A stretch of DNA of 64,000 nucleotides from Alopecurus myosuroides. Taxonomy: Eukaryota > Streptophyta > Magnoliopsida > Poales > Poaceae. The stretch's first letter is position 1; each line of letters begins with the position of its first letter. Shown one piece after another: positions 43,911 to 55,712 of the stretch. The stretch lies in the NCBI GenBank assembly GCA_028641055.1, contig CM054057.1, forward strand, positions 332,474,482 through 332,538,481, written 5' to 3'. The position numbers and the translations under genes were made by a program. The notes below the pieces were generated by a model. The model worked only from the letters and a program-made list of their open reading frames with translations, was not told the origin of the DNA and made no database searches.

Positions 43911-46525
43911 ATGTCCAAAGGTGTTTACATCACGGGAGAAGCTCGGGAAAGCATGAAGAACCTCGTCATCGGTGAGATCATCACCAACCCTGAAGGAGAA
44001 AAGATCGTGGACGACCTTGGCTGGGGGCCAGAGTCGGATCATCTGGAGACCGGATCTGTCGTCACAATTGGCTGAGTCAACGTCTTCGTCAGTATGGTAC
44101 GTGCATCTGGTTTTGTTTCTGACCATAATGAATGTGATTCTGTGTCAGGGGACGATACTCAGTCGGACGGAGAAGAATCGGTCGGGACAGTAGAGCCGGA
44201 GAAGGAACCCACCACGAAGAGGGAACAGCCAGAGGAGCCGGTATGGACCCCGCGTGGTCGGGTTATGAGAGAAGATGATACCGAGTCTATCTTGCATTTG
44301 CTTGAATATCGGTACGAAGAAGATAGTGGCGAAGAGGAGGAATACGAATCGTCGCCAGGCATCGCGCGCCGAGTTGCGGTCTACACAGCCCCTGCAATCA
44401 ATCTTAATCAGGGCGATGTGTCAGTGGCCGCGGCTGGAGCGGCACGAGCGTTAGCCCAACAACAAACACCGGCTAATGAAAACCCGGTCATAGCCCGGGT
44501 CGATGGAGACCCAGCCTCTGTCACTAGTGGAACAGGGGAAAGTGAGCGGAATAGGAATATGTTCGGGTTCATGGCAAACAGAACAACGGGAGCAGGAACT
44601 TCACGTCCGCAAAATCCGGCTCTGTTTAGCAACAATTTTATCTTGGATCCCACCGTATTGGCAACAGTGATAACCCCAGAAAATGCAGCGGCGTGTGCCC
44701 GAGACCTAGATGTAGCCCGCCGGGCATTGGAGCAACAGAGAAGGGAAGTAGAAGCTGAGAGACAAGGGATGGCTGAGCGTCAACGTGAGTTGGAAGAAGT
44801 GGAGGATCGAATTCAGGCTCAAACAACAAGGATATACAATCAGAGGCATCAGACGAGGTTACCGGCGGCAGGTGGAAATTTACAGCCGGCCACGCTATTT
44901 ATTACTCCCCAAGATCAGCCAATCCCGGCTGTGAATCAGGGAACCGGGTTTCAAGGAGCGACGCTCGGGGGACAGCCGGCCAACGCACCAGCCGGGTTAC
45001 CCGCTGGGACCCTTGGGGGCAATACGGCGCCACCGCCGCCACGATTTCACACCCCTCCGGGCCACTTCAATAACCCCATGGATAACTTGTACGCCGCAAC
45101 CCTAGCGCTCGACCGTATTCCACTGGGAGAGACGCCTCGAGAAATCGAAACTCGGCGGGCCATAGAGATGCTACGCACCGCAGTGGCTCAGCAGGCAAAT
45201 TACCCGGACCATAGAAGTGGTTTGCATGGGACGCCATATGTCAGCCGGCAACCCGGAAACACGAGGAATATTCAGTCAAGCTCGGCACGACGGAGGGCAG
45301 AGCATCAGCAAATGCCGCCTCCCCTCGTAGGCCAGCGGCTCCCGCAGTTTCGGCAGCACATGCAATAGTCGACAGTTCCCGCGCAAGGCGCATGGCTGGG
45401 TCAGCAGTGCAAGGAGCAGTAGGTGGCGCACCCCCGGTTGCACCAGCCGAGTCTCATGTGTTACGCGCAAGGCCGGTATTGACAAACCTGGCCGGGCCTA
45501 AATGTCTGTCGGACGCCATCAGAGCAGAGCCATACCCAGATAAGTTCAAGGAACCAGGTAAAGTTGTAAACTATGAGACAACCATGGATCCTGAGACCTG
45601 GTTGAGCAGTTATGAGATGGCGATGTCTATTCGCAATGCGTCAGAAAACCTCCAAGACAAATTCATGTATCTCATGATGTCTGAAGGAGCAGCAAAACTA
45701 TGGTTCAATAATTTGCCTGAGAAGTCCATCAATTCACGGAGTGAGTTGAAGACGGCATTCGTCAAGCATTTTCATGGAACATGCAGGAAACTATATACAA
45801 TCGATGACCTGGATCGATGCATCCAAAGGAAAGGAGAGTCGGCTCGCAGCTGGGTGCGCCCAGTGATGGAGATACTCCACTCATCCACTGATATTCAGCC
45901 AAAGGACACGATACAAGCTATGTCAAAAACATGCAGATATACACCCTTGGTGCAAAAGTTGATGCGCATGAAATCCAGTAGGCACGTTTCAGAAATCACC
46001 GTGGGGGAGTTGATGGATGCGTGCAACAAACACGCTTCCACTGATATGACTGAAGAGGACGTAGAGGAAAATAAAGGGAAGGCCAAGATGAGCAGTAATG
46101 GGAAACCCGGTAACAGCGCTGCATCGGGTAATAATGGAGGCGGTAATGGAAGTAATCAACATAAGCGTCCGTACGAGGCAAACTCCGAGTTAGTTGCCAA
46201 TAACGAGGCCGGGTTCCCAAGGCCCAGGGTAGATGGAAACTTCAATGGAGGAAATTTCAACGGAGGCAATTATCAAGGACCACCACGGCCGGCCAACCAC
46301 ATAGAAGCCTTCAGGATGCCTTGTCCACGTCATAGTAGGAATGGCAAGCCGGCTAATCACTCGTTGGAGCAATGCGTGGACGTACAGAGATGGAAAAACG
46401 AGGAGATACAGAAGGCCCTGCGAGGTGCAGGCCGGGGAGGAGGACCGGGTCCGGGTGGAAACCCGGGCAACGGACCACCCCCCCCCCCCCCCCCCCCCCC
46501 CCGCCGGCAACGCAGGAGGCGGTAA
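43911..46525 (+). pseudogene. Element D gag, N-terminal extension plus capsid core
   Basis: An ATG at 43911, right after the primer-binding site, opens a frame (MSKGVYITGEARES) that meets an in-frame TGA at 44073-44075 and reopens in the same frame; the next ATG is at 44094. The extension to 45368 is acidic, then Gln/Arg/Glu-rich coiled coil (RRALEQQRREVEAERQ), then Pro/Gly-rich. A frameshift near 45368 leads to the capsid-like core (45392-46525), with MDPETWLSSYEMAM, AAKLWFNNLP and FVKHFHGTCRK. After a Gly/Asn-rich zone comes the His/Cys cluster CPRHSRNGKPANHSLEQC, the counterpart of that in G1. The frame ends at a 25-C run. Gag of this length is usual for Tat elements. Confidence 0.87.
46478..46502 (+). 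repeat. 25-bp C homopolymer in D gag-protease joint
   Basis: An uninterrupted run of 25 C (poly-Pro codons). The gag frame enters it and the protease frame leaves it one phase away. The length may be a real slippage mutation or an assembly error; either would explain the frame change. Confidence 0.9.
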
Positions 46526-47483
46526 TCCGGGCAATAACCAAGGAGGTGCAGGTGGTTTTCAGGCTAACCCTAAGCAGCTAGGGCAATACAACGTCCACAC
46601 TACCAGAACTTCCAACAAAGAAAGAAAAATACTCAAAAGGGCCGTAAACTCGGTTTCTTTGGGGGTGCCGAGGTATTTGAGATGGTCAGATCAAGAAATA
46701 ACATGGAGCAGAAGAGATCACCCGGAATCGATAGAACATCCGGGTGTGCTGGCCTTGGTGGTGGCCCCACAAGTCAATGGGTACGAGTTGAAAAAGGTCC
46801 TGATGGACGGCAGGAGTAGCATCAATATCTTGTACTGGGAGACCTTTTTGCACATGGGGCTCAAGGAGTCTCAGCTGCAGAAAAGCTCCACAGTTTTCCA
46901 CGGAATTGTGCCTGGGCACTCGGCTTGCCCAGAGGGAAAGATAACACTAGAGGTCAGTTTTGGAGAATCGAAGGATAACTACAGAGTGGAGTGGCTCACG
47001 TTTGAGGTGGTAAAATTGCGCAGTCCCTATCACGCACTGTTCGGAAGGCCGGCTTATGCCAAATTCATGGCGAGACCGTGTTATGTTTACTTACAGCTGA
47101 AAATCCTGGGTCCCAAGCAGACCATCACTATATATGGGAACATGGCCGTGGAAGCCAAGTGTGATGAAGGAGACGCGGCAATGGCAGAACAAGCTTGCAG
47201 GAAGGAAGAACTCAGGTACTACCGGTCTCAGGTAGACCCGGAAGATCGAACAACTTTGAAGAAACCAAACTCGGAAGACGAGAGAGCTAAGTTTAAAGCA
47301 GCCCAAGATACAAAGATGGTGTCCTTCGTCGAGGGCGATTCTTCCAAGCAGTTTGCTATAGGTTCTAACCTGGGTAACGAGGAGGAAGAGGCACTCATAA
47401 AGTTTATTCGCGAGAACCAGGACGTATTTTCTTGGACGCCGAGTGACATGCCGGGTATCCCGACTAAGCTTGCCTAACACAGC
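46503..47483 (+). pseudogene. Element D protease, damaged active site
   Basis: The frame (46341-47477 as open reading) continues with GNAGGGNPGNNQGG, then a retropepsin-like domain. The active-site block is LMDGRSSINILYW, where G1 has LMDGGSSINIMYL, so a structural Gly has become Arg. FHGIVPGHSA and HALFGRPAYAKFMARPC follow as in G1. Further on a linker ends in FSWTPSDMPGIPTKLA, where a TAA at 47478-47480 interrupts pol; the same reading frame does not continue cleanly into the reverse transcriptase. In G1 the corresponding site reads PGVPRELVEH. Confidence 0.85.
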
Positions 47484-48821
47484 TTGCACGTTGATCCCAA
47501 GTCTCGACTAGTGAAGCAGGGCCTGAGAAAAATGAACGAGGAAAGGAGAAAGGCTATAGGGGCAGAGATAGCTCGGCTCCTAGCAGCCGGATTTATCATG
47601 GAAGTCTTTCACCCGGACTGGCTGGCAAACCCGGTCTTAGTGCTGAAAAAGAATAATGAGTGGATAATGTGCATAGATTATACAAGTCTCAACAAGCATT
47701 GCCCAAAGGATCCATTTGCCGTCCCAAGGATAGATCAGATCATAGATGCAGTTGCACGATGCGATTTATTATGTTTCCTGGATGCTTATTCTGGATATCA
47801 CCAAATAAAGCTCAAAAAGGAGGATTGGGAGAAAACTTCATTCATAACCCCTTTTGGTGCTTTTTGCTATAAGACCATGACCTTTGGACTGAAAAATGCC
47901 GGCGCAACGTATCAGCGGTGTATTCAAAAATGCTTTGAGGATCAAATTGGACGCAATGTTCATGCCTACGTTGATGATGTGGTGATTAAAACAAGGAAAG
48001 CTGAAACTTTCATAGATGATTTAAAGGAAACCTTCAAGAACCTGAGGAGATACCAGATGAAGCTTAACCCGACTAAGTGCGTGTTCGGAGTGCTTGCGGG
48101 AAAATTACTCGGTTTCATCGTTTCTGAACGAGGTATTGAAGCTAACCCGGAAAAGATCAAAGCTATCCAGAATCTGAAAAAGCCGGAACAGCTGAAACAT
48201 GTACAAAAGCTCACGGGGTGCGTGGCAGCCTTGAGCCGGTTCATATCTCGGCTCGGAGAAAAAGCGATACCCTTATACCGACTCTTGAAGAAAACGGATA
48301 AGTTTGTGCGGGACCAAGAGGCGGACGAGGCCTTCGAGGCCCTGAAAAAGCAGTTATCAGAGGCACCAATTTTAGCTGCGCCGGGTCCTAAAGAGCCCAT
48401 GCTGTTATATGTTGCGGCCGGGCCCCGGGCGGTCAGCGCAGTGGTTGTGGTTGAACGCAAGGAGGATGGAAAGGATCACCCGGTACAAAGGCCGGTTTAC
48501 TACGTGAGTGAGGTTTTATCAGAAGCAAAGCAGCGTTATCCGCACTGGCAAAAGCTAGTTTTTGGGGTTTTCATGGCCAGCCGGAAATTGAAACCATATT
48601 TTCAAGAACACCCCATTACAGTAGTAAGTTCCATACCGATGGCGGACATTATCAGAAATTCAGATGCGACAGGCAGAATAGCCAAGTGGGCCATAGAGAT
48701 GGGAGATTATCACATCAAATACGAGCCCCAGTATGCGATTAAGTCCCAGGCTTTAGTCGATTTTATCAACGATTGGACTCACACAAGCATGCCCATAATG
48801 ATACCAAGTTCCGAGTCTTAG
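47484..48821 (+). pseudogene. Element D reverse transcriptase and first RNase H
   Basis: The 445-residue frame holds the reverse transcriptase (about 10-205) with MCIDYTSLN, CFLDAYSGYHQI, TFGLKNAGATYQR and catalytic YVDD at 162-165. The gypsy RNase H/connection follows (about 240-430), with PVYYVSEVLSEAKQRYPHW and AIKSQALVDFI. It closes at a TAG (48819-48821) just before the second RNase H. The equivalent position in G1 is Trp, so a TGG-to-TAG change is likely. The frame is otherwise open and well conserved. Confidence 0.93.
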
Positions 48822-50607
48822 GTGATGCACTTTGATGGTTCCAAGCAATACGAGGGATCAGGAGCTGGGGTGGTACTCACATCACCAAAAGGAGACAAGT
48901 TGAGTTATGTGTTGCAAATTCACTTCGATTGCTCCAACAATGTGGCCGAGTATGAGGCCCTATTACATGGACTACGAGTAGCAAAGGAGATGAATATCAG
49001 GCGAATAAGGTGTTATGGAGACTCAGATCTTGTAGTACAGCAGGTCTCAGGAACCTGGGACAGAAAGGATGCAACGATGGCAGCATATGGCAGAGAGGTA
49101 GATAGGGTAGCTGGGTCTTTCTCCGGGTATGAAGTGGAGCACGTTGACCGGCGAAAGAATGAGGCAGCGGATGCGCTTGCGAGACTCGGTTCGCGTCGAG
49201 AGTCGGTTCCGCCTAATGTTTTCCTGGATGAGTTATGGCGGCCCTCTGTCAAAACCGAGTCTGAAGAAGAGTTAGCACATCAAGACCCGGATTCAGAGTT
49301 TGTGGCCGCAGTACGCGCTATTCCAGAGTGGACTGAGCCGTTCATGGCGTTCTTATCACGCGGTGAGTTACCATCGCAGGAAGTGCTAGCCCGGCAAATC
49401 TTGAGACGGGCCAAGGGTTACTCCATCATTAACGGTGAGCTCTACAAGAGAAGTGCTACATGCGTCTTTTTACGCTGTGTAACCCCAGAAGAAGGCCGAC
49501 AGATACTGAGGGAGATCCACGAAGGTGATTGTGGGCACCATGCCTCCACCAGATCCCTTGTAGCTAAAGCATATCGACACGGTTTCTTTTGGCTTACGGC
49601 TTTGGCGGACGCAGAACGCTTGGTGGCAAGGTGTGATGGATGTCAAAGGTACGCTTGCCAAACCCATGTGCCGGCTATGGAGTTGCAAACAATCCCCTTG
49701 ACCTGGCCGTTTGCGGTTTGGGGTATGGATATGGTGGGTCCCTTTCACATGTCTCCTTGCAAAAAGACCCATCTCTTGGTGGCTATTGATAAGTTTACCA
49801 AGTGGGTCGAAGTTATGCCAGTTACAAATTGTGAAGCGGCTACAGCTGTCAAGTTCTTGAAAAAGATCATCTATCGGTTTGGTTATCCTCATAGTATAAT
49901 CACTGACAATGGAACCAACATGTCCTTAGGAGAGATGGAGAAATTTTGTGGAAACAATGGTATCCGGCTTGATGTAGCCTCCGTGGCCCACCCGCAAGCC
50001 AATGGGCAGGTGGAAAGAGCAAACCAGGAGTTACTTAGAGGATTGAAGCCACGTCTACGAGTCCCGTGTCTCAGAGCTGCTGGAGCGTGGGTTGAGGAGT
50101 TACCCTCCGTGGTTTGGGAATTAACACCACACCTAACAGATCTACTCAAATGACCCCATTTTTATGGTTTATGGTGCAGAAGCGGTTCTTCCGAGTGATA
50201 TCATCCATGATTCGCCACGAGTGGCGGCTTACGTGGAAGTTGAAAACGAGAAGACCCGGTAAGATGCCGTGGACATGCTAGAAGAGCACAGGGAACAAGC
50301 TTTGGAGCGATCAGCTATATATCAACAGGACTTGAGGCGATATCACAGCCGCCGAGTCAAGACCCGGGTTTTCCAGGAAGGAGACCTAGTGCTACGCCTA
50401 GTGCAATCCAAGGAGGGAAAGCACAAGTTATCTCCCCCATGGGAGGGCCCGTTCATCATAAGCCAGAATTTGCACAATGGATCATATTACTTGATAGATG
50501 CAAGGGAAGAGTCGGACACCGTCAATGACACCAATCATACCACTTCATATATGCAAGAACGAGAGAGACAATGGAACGTGGCTCAGCTACGTCCCTATTA
50601 TACTTAG
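48822..50607 (+). pseudogene. Element D second RNase H and integrase
   Basis: The frame after the TAG starts with the second RNase H: MHFDGSK, NVAEYEALLHGL, CYGDSDLVVQQ and NEAADALARLG supply all four acidic active-site residues. Integrase follows, with the zinc-binding HHASTRSLVAKAYRH...CDGC block and core landmarks WGMDMVGPF, ITDNGTN and PQANGQVERANQE, covering the D,D,E triad. Near 50100 a frameshift occurs; coding signal resumes as MVYGAEAVLPSDI, crosses a TAA at 50262-50264 and continues in 50269-50607, the C-terminal DNA-binding part (VKTRVFQEGDLVL, LSPPWEGPFII). No chromodomain is present, as expected for Tat. Confidence 0.9.
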
Positions 50608-51849
50608 CATAGGCTTGATTTCCAAGTTATATTGCACGATGTAACAGACAGCAGGTTTCAGACGCACTCTTTTCCTATCCAGGGTACCTAAGGGGGCTGG
50701 AGGGTTTTTAATGAGGCGGCCTGCTGACCTAACCTTTCTATATCAATAAAGAGATGGTTAAATCATTATGGTTCTTACTTTTCTTGTATTTTTTATTTTG
50801 CGTGTTTTTTCCTATGTCTAATCATGATTTACATCAGGTAATTACATTACATTTAATCAGTTATAGTTACCGAGTTATGAGAAATATAGTGCTAGGTTTA
50901 CATCCTCTTTTTGGTTTCTTTCTAAGTCATCTGTAAAACCTGGTATTGCATAGAATATACTTAGGTCTTGGGGGCTGATTGCTTGAATAGCAAAGTTGCA
51001 AACTCTGACCCGGCCACGATGCCATCAAGGTATGAGGGCTGATTACTTGTAATAAGTACAGTCGCAATCTCATAACCTGGACAATAGAGCCAAACTATTC
51101 TTGGCCTTTCTTGCTTAAGCTTGATGTGACTCGCAACAAAGTGGCATGATTGCTAGCCTATAAATTCAATCAGTCATGATGCCCATGGGGACTTGCCTGA
51201 CCCTGTTTTCATAGAGTTATAAGCAACATTGAGTATCCACGTGAAAGCCGGCTTACAGCAAAGGGGGTCAAAAGGGTCATCTAAACCACAAGTTATGCGG
51301 AGTAAAAAGAAAAAAGCCGGAAACTCACAGTATATTAAGCATAACTTCAAACAATTTCGTAGTTGGGGAGTTAGCCGGATATGGAGTTTTCTTCAGCCAC
51401 GAATCCCTAGACTCCAAAACCCGAGTCTTGGGGACTTGGGGACTCGAGAAAGCAACAAATTACCTAGCTAATGAACTCAAAATTTTAAAATCCGAGTCTT
51501 GGGGACTTGGGGACTTAAGAAGCAAAGTTCATCCAGTTGAAAAACCCTACGGCCCGGAAACCGAGTCTTGGGGATTTGGAAAGAAACTTGGCCTCACCCC
51601 AAAACCCAAAAATCGGCAGTTATTGCAACCAAGGTAGAAAACAGCAAAAATACGCAGACACAAGGTCGAAAAGGGCATATTGAAGGGATGACCAGGAGGG
51701 CCATCAAAGCCATAAAAGTTTAAACGCATTACAAACCAAAGGAGTAGTATCAAAAGTGCACAGGCGCACTATCAAAAGAATAAGTGTAGCATGCATATTA
51801 CAAATGCCCATTGGCCGAATAAGTGTTTACGGGTGAAAAACGACAAAAT
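50608..51849 (+). other. Non-coding stretch of D with G-rich repeats
   Basis: No credible gene. It contains three repeats of CCGAGTCTTGGGGA at 51421, 51492 and 51561, spaced 71 and 69 bp. Two of them continue as CTTGGGGACT. The same TTGGGGACT core recurs at about 52920 and resembles the true polypurine tract CTGGGGACTAT at 56103-56113. Confidence 0.7.
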
Positions 51850-54800
51850 TTACTCAGCATCCATAGCCGAGTCATCAACGGTGGTCTTCGCAGCCGAGTC
51901 TTTGGGGGTTTCCTCTGTAGCTTTCCCTGCTTCAATGTCCGGGTCAACCGCGGCATCAGCGCGAGCTGGAGGAGGGACTACTGGGGTGGATGATGTTGGC
52001 ACAGAGTCGGCCTCGGCCTTCTTCTTGGCAACTTCCTCTTTGTATCGGGCCAGCATATCAAAAGGAACAGGGAGCGCAGAGGGTACCGGCTTATCTTCAG
52101 CGTTGTATCGAGGGGTAAGCTTGTTCACGTCGAGCTTCTCGGCAATTAAGCAAGCCGAGTGACGAACCTGAGTGTGGAGAGCCTTGAAGTCCTTTGCCGA
52201 GAATCTCGAGCCATCAGTATTGAATTCAGGGAATCCGCTCACAAGCGTCGCCGGCTCGAGTCTTGGATAGTAGGCTTTGGCCAACGCAAGGCCACGGATC
52301 GCCCCAACTCGGCACGCCGAGCGTTTCCACAGATCGATCCAGGCAGGGAATGTCGAGCATGCATCAAGCATCTGGGATACGCCGCCATAAGTACCGGTCC
52401 ACTTCACGGCTTCAAGGGTCCACTTGGTCCCCATTGAAAACTGTCGGATAACAGCTTTAAGGGTCTTCAGCCTCTCCATATCATCCCGATCATTAACATC
52501 TTCACCCGGACCTGCAGAATATAAAGGCAAAGCAAAGTGGCGAAATTTGGGTTAAAGACCCTACAAAGTGAGAAATCCGAGTGATAATCAGAAGGCTAGA
52601 TGTGCCTTACCAGTGATGGAGCTATAAGTATCGGCAATAAAGGTTGACAGTTTCTTCAAAAGCCCCTCAGCATTATGGAGTTTCTTCTTGTATTTCTTAA
52701 AAACCTTGGTAAGCTCCTTGACCTCAGCCTCTAGATCTTCTCGAAGTTTGGTCTCAATCTGCAGGAGCTCGTTGGTTTTCGCCAACACCTCCTTCGTCCG
52801 AGTCACATAAGCCTGAAAAACAGACACGGAAATATTAGTCGGCCGCAAGGTAAAAGTGGCATACGGAAAGTTCTACGGCCATGGAAGTACCGAGTAAACT
52901 ATTGACAGTTCACCCGGAACTTGGGGACTAGGATGAATATGTATATAGTATCAATTAAGTTACCTGGTTCTCAGCTGAAAGAGACTCGACGATATCTCTT
53001 TCAGTTGCCTTTAGAGAATGGTACTCCTCCAGCATCTTTTCAAAACTAAGGCCGCTGAGAGCCGGCCTGGAAGAGTTAGGTTTCTGATCACCCGACGGAG
53101 GGGTCGCTTCCTGTTTGAGTGGATCGGCTCTGGTTGCCTAGGTGTTAGGAGCAGGAGCTGCCCTCTGCGTCCCAAGATACTCGACGTCGGGGTCAGCCGA
53201 CTGATGCGTGGGCAGGGGAAACTCGGCTCTTGGAATCACTGTAGCATCCATCTCTTCTTCTTCTTCTACAGCTGTGGGCTTAGTGGCACTCCCCGGATCT
53301 TCCATTGCCGGGTTATCAACAAAGATTTCTTCTTGGTCACTAAGGGTAACCTTGGCTCTGCGGGAAGAAAAGACAAAAAGTTAGTAAGTAATAGACGGAA
53401 AACGCGGAAAGCGTAGATATAATGACTAATAAGGCATGCTAATTACCCGGTATTCACGACAAAGTCGCTCAGAAGATCATTGCTGGATCCAGAAGATGCT
53501 GACAAAGAATCGGAAAGTGAGACTCGGAGTTGTCCGGCTAATGGATGGCTCGAAGAAGGATATATTTGAGGAATGTGGGCAGGATGAGTTGGAGGAGTAC
53601 CGGCTCGGCGAGCGGGCGGCATAGGGATCCCGGGGTTAAGGGGATCATCACCCGGAGAAGTCCGGGTTGCCCGTCGCTTGACTGGGATTGTGTCCTTCAG
53701 AGTTGATGCAGTGGTTAGATGCCTGTTAAGTTCGCACATATTGGCATAGGAGTACGGCTTTGAGGTCATGGAGGAGTACAACACCTTGAAAGCAACCCTC
53801 CTAGGTTTCCTCTTCTGGCCGACCTCAGCTTCCGGCTCTTCTTCCTCCTCCTCCGATTGAGACCCGTCTTTATCATCTGGCGCTGGTGATGGTGGGGCAT
53901 TGTCGGAAGGGGAAGAATTTTTGTCTAATAGGCTAACAAAGTATTTATTGAGCTGAGACCCGGAAGAACCTTCATCGCTGTCAGTCGGCTCCTCCTCCTC
54001 CTCCTCCTCCGAGTTTTCAGAAGGGGGAGGGGTGACAATCTTCCAGAATGCATCGGTTTCCTGGGTGAGAAACAACAAGACAAAAATTAGTACATGTAAA
54101 TAAGAAAGATCAGTCGGTATAGAAGGTGATAGTCTGTTCTTACTGGAGGAGCCGGGTTAGCGCGCGTGAAGGGGCCGAGTCCGGAGATGCTCCTAATGAC
54201 ATCAACTTTTTCGGCCAAGAAGTTCTTCATAGCCTTGTTTACATCTGCAGCCGGGTATGATTTCTCCGAGTATCGGAGAGAATCGGTAAGGTGGCCGGAA
54301 TACTCGCAGATGAGTTTCGGGCGAACGCTATTTGGCTGGATCCGGCAACTAACCCAGGTTTTTATTAAGTTTAGCCCAATGAGGCCCTGGGCTGCTAACA
54401 CGACAAGCTTATGTAGGAGGGGCTGGATAGATTGTCTATCGGCATCAGGGGCGAAAGAGTTAAGGTTGTCAGAGAGGGATAAAGTTTCGGAGGAGAAACC
54501 CGGCAAAGGCTTTTGGTCGGGTGAGGATGTGTCCCGGCAATAGAAAAAGGTCTTCTGCCAGTGCTTCACGTGAGTGTGAAGACTGAGAGTCGGCATCAGA
54601 GAGTTTTTACGTCTCTGAATGGAACCCTCCCCCCCCCACACACACACAAACTAGGAGGGGCCCGTCCGTGCTCTCCCGGCAGGGTTTGCATTGAAATAAT
54701 TCCAAGAACAAAGCGAGGTTTGGGGGAATACAGAGATAGGCTTCGCAAAGGACTATGAAGTGGCAAATGTTTAACATTGAGTTCGGACCAATATCAAAAA

Positions 54801-55101
54801 CCCGGAGCTTGTAGTGATCCAAAAGATCTCGGAAAAAAGGGTGACCCGGGGGGCGGAAACCCCGGATCACGTGCTCAAGAAAGATAACTACCTCATCCGG
54901 ACCTGGTGAAGGCCGGGTCTCCTCACCCAGCGTCCTCCAGTGGATGTCCGACTCTGCGGGCAGGACCCCAGACTCGGCCAGCTCGTCCAGTTTGGCCTTG
55001 GTAACAGTCGATTTCGCCCAGTTGGCGGAAATCGACTGACCCGACTTTTGCTTCGAGGCCGGGTTTTTCCCCTTGGACTTGGTGCTAGTTTTGGCCGCCA
55101 T
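51850..55101 (-). CDS. Antisense six-exon gene of element D (PF04195-like N-terminus), two breaks
   Basis: Reading the minus strand, a coding region of about 940 codons is split by GT-AG introns. Coding parts are 55101-54144, 54060-53447, 53357-52964, 52812-52611 and 52511-51850 (five coding exons after a leader exon). Donors are GTAAG, GTAAT, GTAAC and GTAAG; acceptors are CCCAG, CGCAG, TTCAG and TGCAG. All four exon joins keep phase. The N-terminus (GVLPAESDIHWR, PDEVVIFLEHVIRGFRPPGH, FRDLLDHYKLRVFDI) matches what Pfam calls gypsy-type putative transposase, PF04195. Then come a Glu-rich stretch, a basic KRKPRR, a coiled-coil exon (VKELTKVFKKYKKKL) and an alpha-helical C-terminal exon. Two breaks exist: a frameshift at the C/CA microsatellite (about 54631-54650) and a TAG at 53138-53140. 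Extra antisense ORFs are known in Tat elements; their function is not established. Confidence 0.85.
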
Positions 55102-55712
55102 GGAGAATAGATCTAGATGAAATTAAAAGTTCAAGTAAATATAGATCCAAAAGTTCGGGAAACGCATCTAAGTGATGTAGCAGGAAAACAGAGATATGAG
55201 TTAAAAGCTTGCAAGGAATACGGAAATGGATCTAGGTAAGATTGGCCGCAAATGAATATGAGATTAAGGGTTAGCGAAAATGCGTCTAACTAGTGAGCAA
55301 TGGTGGAGAAACATAGATGAGATCCAGGTTCATCACCAACGCAAGATTGAAAGGGATAAGATTCAGATCTAGATCTGCTGGGCTTACCGGAGGCAGAGAC
55401 GGAGCTTGGCTCGCGCGGTGGCGGCGGCCCGGCGACGATGAGAGCGTGCGGCCTGGAGAGCTTGAGCAGTTCCTTAGGGTTCCGGTGGCGCGCCTGCCGT
55501 CCGGTGCAAAATCCGGCGGGTGAGGCGGCGCGGATGTGGAAGCGATGAATGGCGGCTGGCGGCGAGCTCGGTGGCGCTGGCGCGGCTCCGGCGGTCAAGG
55601 GTTGGTCTTGAGCTTGCGGATGCAGAAGATGAGCGGGAGGAAGAATATGAACGAGAAATGGCCGTTTGGAAGTTTTAGGGTTAGCCCCCCCCCCCCCCCG
55701 AGCCTATTTATA
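55102..55712 (-). promoter_or_regulatory. Promoter and leader of the D antisense gene
   Basis: A TATAAATA box lies at 55705-55712 on the minus strand, followed by a 15-G run (55685-55699) and then leader sequence. A donor CCG/GTAAG at 55388/55387 and an acceptor CTAG at 55113-55114 would remove a 274-nt leader intron (55113-55387... minus strand) 11 bases before the ATG. So the gene has its own promoter, separate from the LTR. The minus frame at 55290-55598 overlaps the leader and is probably not coding. Promoter and intron are predicted from sequence only. Confidence 0.65.

Noticed and set aside
55290..55598. Minus-strand 102-codon frame upstream of the antisense gene as its first coding exon
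   Set aside because: It overlaps the predicted leader exon and intron, runs through the donor site and joins no conserved domain; leader is the simpler reading.
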